A stretch of 10,232 nt of DNA from Limivivens faecihominis (GTDB lineage: Bacteria; Bacillota; Clostridia; Lachnospirales; Lachnospiraceae): NCBI RefSeq assembly GCF_020686945.1, contig NZ_JAJEPR010000058.1, positions 1 to 10,232 of the forward strand, written 5' to 3'. The notes under the pieces are model-generated. The model was not told the DNA's origin and made no database searches. It saw nothing but the letters and a program-made list of their open reading frames with translations. A program made the position numbers and the translations under genes. Position 1 is the stretch's first letter. Each line of letters opens with the position of its first letter. Shown in pieces: positions 5,348 to 10,232 of the stretch.

Positions 5348-7413
5348 TATTCCGGGAATTGATATGCTCTATGATTCCAGAGAACTGAATACGGCAAAAC
5401 AGGCCCAGAGTGTGGTTCATTAGTACGGCCGGGAAGGAATGCTCAGCGAATTATATGGAGTAACTGGCTGGGAATTTGATTTCCGGGGCCACAAATTAGC
5501 GGGAGACTGGCAGGCAGCTTTAGGTGTGACTGTTCGTGTGCATCATCTTACCTGGACTTCCATGGCTGGAGAAGCCAAAAGAGATTACCCAGCATCCATC
5601 GGTTATCAGTCGCCCTGGTATAAAGAGTATCCGTTGATTGAAAATTACTTTTCCAGGCTGAATACGGTTTTAAGCCGCGGAAAAGCAGTTGTAAAAATTG
5701 GTGTAATTCATCCTATAGAATCTTACTGGCTTTACTGGGGAAACAAGGAACAGACCCAGGGGCTGAGGGATGAAATGGATGAGAGATTTAAAAAGCTGAC
5801 GGAGTGGCTGTTGTTTGGCCTGATTGATTTTGACTTTATTTCCGAATCGCTTTGGAAAAGCCAGACTCCGGATGACGCTTTGCTTTCGGATGAAGCGTTT
5901 TCTGTGGGGAAAATGAAATATGAAACAATCCTTGTACCTAACTGTCTTACCTTGAGAAGCAGTACGCTGGAAAGATTGAAAGTATTTCAGAAAAAGGGGG
6001 GAAGAGTTGTCTTTCTGGGAGAACTTCCCCGGTTTATTGATGCGATTCCCAGTGATGAGGCAGAAGTTTTCAGCGAGAGCTGTGAAAAAATACATTTTGC
6101 CAAGGAGAACGTTTTAAATGTTCTTCAAAAAGAAAGACTTCTTGATGTACATGATCAGTCTGGCATGAGAACGGCCAATCTGATTTATCAGCTACGGGAA
6201 GAAAAAGACAGAGAATGGCTGTTTTTTGCACACTGTAACGCGATGCCAAATCCGGATCTTCCCAAAAGAGAAGACCTGGTTATTGAAATAAACGGAATTT
6301 ATGAACCGGTCAGATATGATGCGATGACAGGAGAATGCTGCGAATCTGTCTATTTTCACAAAGAAGGAAAGACGGTGATACGACAGACTGTTTATGACCA
6401 TGATTCTCTGTTGTATTCTTTGAAGCCTGCGGCAGAAGAAAAAGAAGATGAGAAAACCGAAGCGGCAGAAAAGGAATATGAAGAACTGGAACTGGAAAGT
6501 TACCTGGATGCAGAGCTGGCAGAGCCGAATGTTTTGGTATTGGATTTGGCTGAAGTAAAAGTAGAAGAAGAGCCATGGCAGAAAGAGGAAGAGATCCTGC
6601 GCCTGGATAACAAATTGAGAGAACGTTTTGGCTATCCGAAACGGGAAGAAGCCTTTCCGCAGCCCTGGGTAATGGCTGAAAAAGACAAGGAAAGTCATCT
6701 TATCCAATTGCGTTTTAAGATTTTTTCCGATATAGAAGCGGAAAAAACAGCTCTTGCACTGGAAGAAGTGAAAAATACCAGGCTGTTCCTGAATGGAGAA
6801 GAAATTTCTACGAAAGCAGATGGGTATTATGTAGATCGTTCAATTGCCAAAGTTCCGCTGCCCAGGCTGCACAGGGGTGAAAAATATCCTGATCACACAG
6901 GTAAAATATAACAGCAGAGTTAATCTGGAAGCTATGTATCTTTTGGGTGATTTTGGCGTTAAACTTGCCGGGAGGAATACAAGGCTTATAAAGGCAGAAG
7001 AAAAAATGGCTTTCGGTGATGTCAGCAGTCAGGGACTTCCTTTTTATGGCGGAAATCTGACTTATAAAACATCCATTGATATTCGCGAAAAATGTGATCT
7101 TAAGATAGAAATTACACGTTTTAAAAGTCCGCTGCTTAAAGTTTTCCTGGATGGAAAGGATTGCGGAGCAATCGCGTTTTCTCCCTATGCTCTTGAAATC
7201 AGGGACATAACACCCGGGAAACACCGCTTGGAAATTGAGTTTTTTGGAAATCGCTACAATACTTTTGGCGCTTTGCATAACTGCAATGAGACGCTTTCAT
7301 GGAAAGGTCATCCAAATTCCTATCGCACAGTTGGAGAAGCCTGGTCGTATGAATATCAGATTCATCCGCAGGGGATTTTAAAAGCACCTGTTATAAAGAT
7401 CATAAAAGGATGA
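5328..7413 (+). pseudogene. Glycoside-hydrolase-like gene, 5' end missing, nonsense codon and frameshift
   Basis: The frame can be read from about 5328 (RSYQAFDIPGIDMLYDSREL) but hits TAG at 5421-5423. The flanking KQAQSVVH and YGREGMLSELYGVTGWEFDF suggest that the stop replaced CAG (Gln). The main open part (5439-6911) shows the end of a TIM-barrel-like domain (SELYGVTGW, HHLTWTSMAGEAKRDYP, VIHPIESYW). A Rossmann-like amidotransferase-type domain follows (ILVPNCLTLRSSTLERLKVF, KKGGRVVFLGELP), then beta-sandwich regions (EEILRLDNKLRERFGYP). The C-terminal part continues in another frame to 7413, with ALEIRDITPGKHRLEIEFFG and GEAWSYEYQI. The shift comes from a run of five A at 6880-6884, where four would join RGE to NILITQVKYN. 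The layout resembles large Lachnospiraceae glycosidases related to the GH106 rhamnosidase or GH42-like group; the exact substrate is unknown. The N-terminal half is absent. At least three lesions make a working enzyme unlikely. Confidence 0.75.
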
Positions 7414-7424
7414 TGTGAATGAAA

Positions 7425-7465
7425 AGGGACCCTTGCCGCAAAGCAAAGGTCCCTGATTTTCTTTT
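7425..7465 (+). terminator. Rho-independent terminator after the hydrolase remnant
   Basis: AGGGACC (7425-7431) pairs with GGTCCCT (7448-7454), and an inner TTGC/GCAA extension gives about 11 pairs around the loop CGCAAA. The stem is followed by GATTTTCTTTT. It separates the pseudogene region from guaA. Confidence 0.85.
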
Positions 7466-7634
7466 GTAATGCTATCTTTTGTATGGTCAAAATTCTTTTG
7501 TATTTTCTTGTCATTTTTCTTAAGTGAATGTCGTCGTTTCCTGACGACAAATGTATTATAGCAGAAAATTTTGAAAAAGAAAAGCAAAAGATTTCGACAA
7601 AAAACGACCTTCTCGTGAAAAAGAAAAATTGGGC
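7466..7634. other. Intergenic region upstream of the guaA promoter
   Basis: There is no gene. The stretch is AT-rich. Its one clear structure is a perfect inverted repeat, TGTCGTC (7529-7535) and GACGACA (7543-7549), around a 7-base loop, about 85 bases before the guaA -35 box. I see no conserved purine-riboswitch core. Confidence 0.5.
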
Positions 7635-7663
7635 TTGTCATGGCCAGATGAATCTCTTATAAT
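7635..7663 (+). promoter_or_regulatory. Sigma-A promoter of guaA
   Basis: TTGTCA (7635-7640) and a perfect TATAAT (7658-7663) are 17 bp apart. Transcription from near 7670 would give a leader of about 44 bases. ATGAGA (7665-7670) and TCTCAT (7687-7692) around the start site could form a weak hairpin or operator. Confidence 0.85.
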
Positions 7664-7713
7664 GATGAGAGACAAGAGATAACGTTTCTCATAAGAAAAA
7701 TGGAGGAATACCA

Positions 7714-9255
7714 GTGGAAAAGGAAATGATCATCGTACTGGACTTTGGTGGCCAGTACAATCAGTTGATTGCAAGAAGAGTCAGAGAATGCAACGTGTAT
7801 GCGGAGGTGCATCCCTACACACTCAGCCTGGAAAAGATTAAAGAGATGAATCCCAAGGGAATCATTTTTACAGGCGGACCCAACAGTGTATACGGAGAGG
7901 ATTCACCGCGTTGCCCGAAAGAGATTTTTGAAATGGGTATTCCCATCCTGGGTATCTGCTATGGTTCTCAGCTGATGGCTTACATGCTTGGCGGAAAAGT
8001 GGAAACTGCACCGGTCAGCGAATACGGCCACACAGATGTAACGGTAGATACAGAGGATATCCTGTTTGAGGGCGTTTCCAAAGAGACCGTAGCCTGGATG
8101 AGCCATACGGATTACATCGCACAGGCTCCCGAAGGCTTTAAGATCACGGCTCATACCAGTGTGTGTCCGGTAGCAGCTATGTCCTGTCCGGAGAAAAAGT
8201 TTTACGCTACACAGTTCCATCCGGAAGTTATGCATACCGCAGAAGGAAAAACGATGCTGAGTAACTTTGTATACAAAGTCTGCGGATGCAGCGGAAGCTG
8301 GCAGATGGCTTCTTTCGTAGAGACCACGATCCAGCAGCTCCGTGAGAAAATCGGTACCGGTAAAGTGCTCTGCGCTCTGTCCGGCGGCGTGGATTCCTCT
8401 GTTGCAGCCGTTCTGCTTTCCAAAGCGATCGGCAAACAGCTGACCTGCGTTTTCGTTGACCATGGTCTTCTTCGTAAAAATGAAGGAGATGAAGTGGAAG
8501 CTGTTTTCGGCCCCAATGGCCCTTACGAGCTGAATTTCATCCGTGTCAATGCCCAGCAGCGTTACTATGATAAGCTGAAGGGTGTTACCGAGCCGGAGCA
8601 GAAGAGAAAGATCATTGGCGAAGAGTTTATCCGCGTATTTGAAGAAGAGGCAAAAAAGATTGGCGCCGTGGATTATCTCGTTCAGGGAACCATTTATCCG
8701 GATGTGATCGAGTCCGGCCTTGGAAAATCCGCAGTCATCAAATCTCATCATAATGTAGGAGGACTTCCGTCCGTAGTTGATTTCAAAGAAATCATCGAGC
8801 CCTTACGTCTTCTTTTTAAAGATGAGGTTCGGCGCGCCGGTCTGGAGCTTGGTATCCCCGAGTATCTGGTGTACCGCCAGCCCTTCCCGGGTCCCGGCCT
8901 TGGAATCCGTATCATCGGAGAAGTAACCGAGGAAAAAGTAAAAATCGTTCAGGAAGCCGATGCCATCTACCGCGAAGAGATCGCAAAAGCAGGAATCGAC
9001 AAAGGTCTTGGTCAATATTTCGCAGCCCTGACCAACATGCGTTCCGTAGGTGTTATGGGTGATTTCCGTACCTACGATTACGCCATCGCCCTCCGTGCCG
9101 TAAACACCTCCGACTTCATGACCGCCGATGCCGCCCAGATCCCCTGGGAAGTCCTCGCCAAAGTCACCAACCGTATCGTCAATGAAGTCAAAGGCGTAAA
9201 CCGCGTAATGTACGATTGTACGGGGAAACCTCCTGCAACGATTGAGTTTGAGTAG
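7714..9255 (+). CDS. guaA: GMP synthase (glutamine-hydrolysing)
   Basis: GuaA turns XMP into GMP with glutamine and ATP, the last step of guanine nucleotide synthesis in the cytoplasm. The 513-residue product has full length. The N-terminal class I glutamine amidotransferase domain (about 5-190) shows the oxyanion GGPNSVYG motif, the nucleophile Cys82 in GICYGSQ, and His169 and Glu171 in QFHPEV. The ATP-pyrophosphatase domain follows, with the PP-loop SGGVDSS (223-229). The C-terminal dimerisation domain contains RQPFPGPGLGIRIIGE and ends KPPATIEFE. The start is GTG at 7714 with GGAGG (7702-7706) seven bases upstream; ATG at 7726 is a weaker alternative that would shorten it by four residues. 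The last dozen or so codons (from about 9210) switch codon style from C-ending to A-, G- and T-ending codons. This may reflect replacement of the 3' end by an integrated element. Confidence 0.99.
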   Translation: MEKEMIIVLDFGGQYNQLIARRVRECNVYAEVHPYTLSLEKIKEMNPKGIIFTGGPNSVYGEDSPRCPKEIFEMGIPILGICYGSQLMAYMLGGKVETAPVSEYGHTDVTVDTEDILFEGVSKETVAWMSHTDYIAQAPEGFKITAHTSVCPVAAMSCPEKKFYATQFHPEVMHTAEGKTMLSNFVYKVCGCSGSWQMASFVETTIQQLREKIGTGKVLCALSGGVDSSVAAVLLSKAIGKQLTCVFVDHGLLRKNEGDEVEAVFGPNGPYELNFIRVNAQQRYYDKLKGVTEPEQKRKIIGEEFIRVFEEEAKKIGAVDYLVQGTIYPDVIESGLGKSAVIKSHHNVGGLPSVVDFKEIIEPLRLLFKDEVRRAGLELGIPEYLVYRQPFPGPGLGIRIIGEVTEEKVKIVQEADAIYREEIAKAGIDKGLGQYFAALTNMRSVGVMGDFRTYDYAIALRAVNTSDFMTADAAQIPWEVLAKVTNRIVNEVKGVNRVMYDCTGKPPATIEFE

Positions 9256-9332
9256 CGGACTAAATTGCGAAAAAGCCCATAAATAAAGGCTTTGCAGGCA
9301 GTCGAAAAGACCAAATGGAGTGCAAATGGAGT
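9210..9332 (+). other. Probable attachment-site region of an element integrated at the guaA 3' end
   Basis: The 3' end of guaA is a known integration hotspot for genomic islands whose att core includes the last codons of the gene. Here the last codons (from about 9210) differ in codon style from the rest. Directly after the stop come an inverted repeat (AAAGCC at 9272-9277, GGCTTT at 9288-9293, with no U-tract) and two direct repeats CAAATGGAGT (9312-9321 and 9323-9332) spaced 11 bases apart, which looks like an integrase or excisionase arm site. Small excisionase-like HTH genes follow. The second att copy and the integrase are outside the window, so this is a supported inference and not proof. 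Confidence 0.5.
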
Positions 9333-9384
9333 TTAAAAAATATTTTTTTCTCTTGTTTATATTCCAAATTCACCTGCAAATTTC

Positions 9385-9414
9385 GTGAAATCAGTTATTT
9401 TCATAAAATATAAT
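9385..9414 (+). promoter_or_regulatory. Candidate promoter for a short transcript
   Basis: A perfect TATAAT (9409-9414) is followed by AGAGTAAATAAG. GTGAAA (9385-9390) is a partial -35 at 18 bp. The predicted start near 9421 is only about 60 bases ahead of a strong terminator. Confidence 0.4.
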
Positions 9415-9420
9415 TAGAGT

Positions 9421-9481
9421 AAATAAGAAGAACAGTTTGTTTTGATTGAAGTGATTTTCGTCAAGGCAGACTGTTTTTTTT
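9421..9481 (+). ncRNA. Possible short RNA of about 60 bases ending in its own terminator
   Basis: The segment between a TATAAT box and a terminator has no open frame of useful length. It could be a small regulatory RNA, a transcription attenuator ahead of the HTH genes, or simply the tail that stops guaA read-through with a chance promoter. The sequence shows only the signals. Confidence 0.25.
9432..9481 (+). terminator. Rho-independent terminator between guaA and the HTH genes
   Basis: ACAGTTTG (9432-9439) pairs with CAGACTGT (9467-9474), with one G-U pair, around a loop that can form an inner TTGA/TCAA stem, and is followed by seven or more T. It is the first clear terminator after guaA, nearly 180 bases past its stop. 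Confidence 0.75.
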
Positions 9482-9681
9482 GTTGCCTGCATTTAGAAAA
9501 AAGATACCAAAGAAAGGATCTTTATTTTTGATGAGCTAAACTCCATGACACAGTAACCACACTGATGGAGAATTAAAAAACAAAAAAATTTGATAAATTT
9601 CGGAAAAGGATGTCCGATTTTGTATCTGCCAGTACAGAGTATATGAAGAGTTAAATATTCAAAACACAGGAGGTACTGATT
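9482..9681. other. Intergenic region upstream of the HTH gene cluster
   Basis: There is no gene. It holds a hairpin, CTCCAT (9541-9546) with ATGGAG (9565-9570) and an inner CAGT/ACTG stem around AACCAC. It also holds a smaller inverted repeat, TCGGA (9600-9604) and TCCGA (9613-9617). I see no convincing -35/-10 pair; TTGATA at 9590-9595 has only a poor -10 partner. AGGAGG at 9668-9673 serves the first HTH gene. Confidence 0.5.
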
Positions 9682-9909
9682 ATGCAGAACAAATTATTTT
9701 TAAAGGCAGCCGATATATGTGAACTTCTGGAAGTAAAACAGACATCGGCTTATGAGATCATCGGAAATCTGAACAAGGAGCTGGAAGAACAGGGATATCT
9801 GACGCTTAGAGGAAAAGTTCCGACAAAGTATTTTGTGAAGCGTTTCTATGGGGTGGAAGACACTTGTGAGATTCCCCAGGAAGAAGGAAAGGAATGGTTT
9901 CATGCGTAA
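9682..9909 (+). CDS. Small HTH DNA-binding protein, excisionase-like (paralog 1)
   Basis: This 75-residue protein is mostly one helix-turn-helix or winged-helix domain. LFLKAADICELLEVKQTSAYE forms the helix-turn-helix (about residues 5-25), then IIGNLNKELEEQGYL, a wing-like GKVPTKYFVKRFYG (about 44-57) and an acidic tail. The order helix-turn-helix, glycine-rich strand, VPT, tyrosine and a final YG is like small excisionase-type proteins encoded beside integrases, such as those grouped with DUF3173. This is a resemblance in layout and not a database result. AGGAGG lies eight bases before the ATG. It overlaps the next gene by eight bases. Role: probably DNA binding at attachment or conjugation control sites of the element next to guaA, but the function is not shown here. 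Confidence 0.8.
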   Translation: MQNKLFLKAADICELLEVKQTSAYEIIGNLNKELEEQGYLTLRGKVPTKYFVKRFYGVEDTCEIPQEEGKEWFHA

Positions 9910-10120
9910 GAGAAAAATGTATTTATCAGTGGAAGACATTGCAGAACTCTTTGAGTTATCAGTTTCTTTTGCTTACCGGGTGGTGGAGAGAATGAATGCT
10001 GATCTGGCAAGCAAGAACTATTATGTGATTCTCGGACGGGTGCCAACCCGCTATGTAGAGGACAAGATCTATGGTCTGGAACATGTTGAGCAGTATTTGA
10101 AGGAGGATAAAGCGGTATGA
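9902..10120 (+). CDS. Small HTH DNA-binding protein, excisionase-like (paralog 2)
   Basis: The ATG at 9902 overlaps the end of the previous gene (ATGCGTAA) and gives a 72-residue protein with AAGGAAAGG just upstream (from about 9885). An earlier in-frame ATG at 9848 would add 18 residues read through the tail of the first gene and has no better ribosome binding site. The sequence parallels its neighbour closely: MYLSVEDIAELFELSVSFAYRVVERMNADL, then GRVPTRYVEDKIYGLE. The shared A-Y-x6-N-x-x-L helix and the G-[KR]-VPT-[KR]-Y ... YG block show that the two arose by tandem duplication and then diverged. Overlapping stop and start codons point to translational coupling in one operon. Likely a DNA-binding or directionality factor for a mobile element; the function is inferred. 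Confidence 0.8.
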   Translation: MRKRKMYLSVEDIAELFELSVSFAYRVVERMNADLASKNYYVILGRVPTRYVEDKIYGLEHVEQYLKEDKAV

Positions 10121-10232
10121 GTATGGTGCAGGAAAAAATGTATATGGATGTGGATGATGTGTGTGCAATTCTTGGAGTTTCAAAAACTTATGCATATAGT
10201 CTGATGCGAGAATACAACAAAGAATTGAAGGC
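10117..10232 (+). CDS. Small HTH DNA-binding protein, excisionase-like (paralog 3, cut by window end)
   Basis: The ATG at 10117 overlaps the stop of the second gene (ATGA) and has AAGGAGG at 10100-10106. The visible 38 codons read MSMVQEKMYMDVDDVCAILG and then VSKTYAYSLMREYNKELK. This aligns with the first two HTH proteins: [KM]-[LM]-[FY] start, D-[IV]-x-x-[IL]-[LF], AY at the end of the recognition helix, and N-x-[ED]-L. The gene has no stop before the window ends, so its length and C-terminus are unknown. It makes a third member of a tandem, coupled family. Confidence 0.75.
   Translation, partial: MSMVQEKMYMDVDDVCAILGVSKTYAYSLMREYNKELK

Noticed and set aside
6880..6884. Programmed frameshift in the hydrolase gene
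   Set aside because: A run of five A without a stimulating hairpin, in a gene that also lacks its 5' half and carries a nonsense codon, is simpler as mutation or sequencing error.
7664..7713. Purine riboswitch in the guaA leader
   Set aside because: The predicted leader is only about 44 bases and shows no three-way junction or conserved core; it is too short for the aptamer.
7903..8751. Long minus-strand open frame of 282 codons
   Set aside because: It lies antisense inside guaA, has no protein-like motif or ribosome binding site, and follows from the codon use of guaA.
9272..9293. AAAGCC/GGCTTT hairpin as guaA terminator
   Set aside because: The stem is short and is followed by GCAGGC instead of a U-tract. 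It fits better with the attachment region.
9848..9901. Upstream ATG start for the second HTH gene
   Set aside because: The added residues are an out-of-frame read of the first gene's tail. The ATG at 9902 has a purine-rich ribosome binding site and lines up with the paralogs.

Overview
The window looks like chromosomal DNA of a spore-forming, low-to-moderate-GC Clostridia, most likely a Lachnospiraceae gut bacterium. The reasons are strong AGGAGG-type ribosome binding sites, a spoIIID gene, Firmicute-style sigma-A promoters, a secreted solute-binding protein and carbohydrate-related gene remnants typical of that family. The assignment to family is inference; no 16S or other marker is present.

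Region 1 (1-3062) is the adaptation end of a CRISPR-Cas locus. It holds the 3' end of cas1, a complete cas2, a leader with a recognisable promoter, and an array of 35 repeats and 34 spacers. The array runs in the same direction as the cas genes. Its degenerate repeats lie at the far end, which confirms that the leader is next to cas2. The repeat type and the Cas2 sequence suit a type I-B-like (or III-associated) system, but the effector genes are outside the window. The cas1 frame is broken at its 5' side by a short GC-rich block of tandem hairpin repeats, so new spacer acquisition may be lost.

Region 2 (3063-4533) holds spoIIID, with a plausible SigE promoter, and then a two-gene unit with its own sigma-A promoter. 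That unit encodes a small XRE-family regulator and a hypoxanthine/uracil-DNA glycosylase of the deoxyinosine glycosylase type, and a strong terminator follows it.

Region 3 (4534-7465) is a decayed sugar-utilisation locus. The 5' third of an ABC-transporter solute-binding protein gene is joined to a short coding fragment of unknown origin. This is joined in turn to most of a glycoside-hydrolase-like gene that carries an in-frame TAG and a +1 frameshift. It is a mosaic pseudogene formed by deletions, and a terminator ends it.

Region 4 (7466-10232) holds guaA (GMP synthase) with a clear promoter. Just past its 3' end is what looks like the edge of an integrated mobile element. guaA 3' ends are known integration sites for genomic islands. 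Here the last dozen or so codons of guaA switch codon style, integrase-arm-like direct repeats follow, and then come a possible short transcript with its own terminator and a tandem, translationally coupled set of three paralogous small HTH proteins. The third runs off the window. No integrase is visible.

The parts most worth a second look are the tandem HTH trio next to the guaA attachment site, the hairpin-repeat block that breaks cas1, and the small transcript candidate between guaA and the HTH genes.
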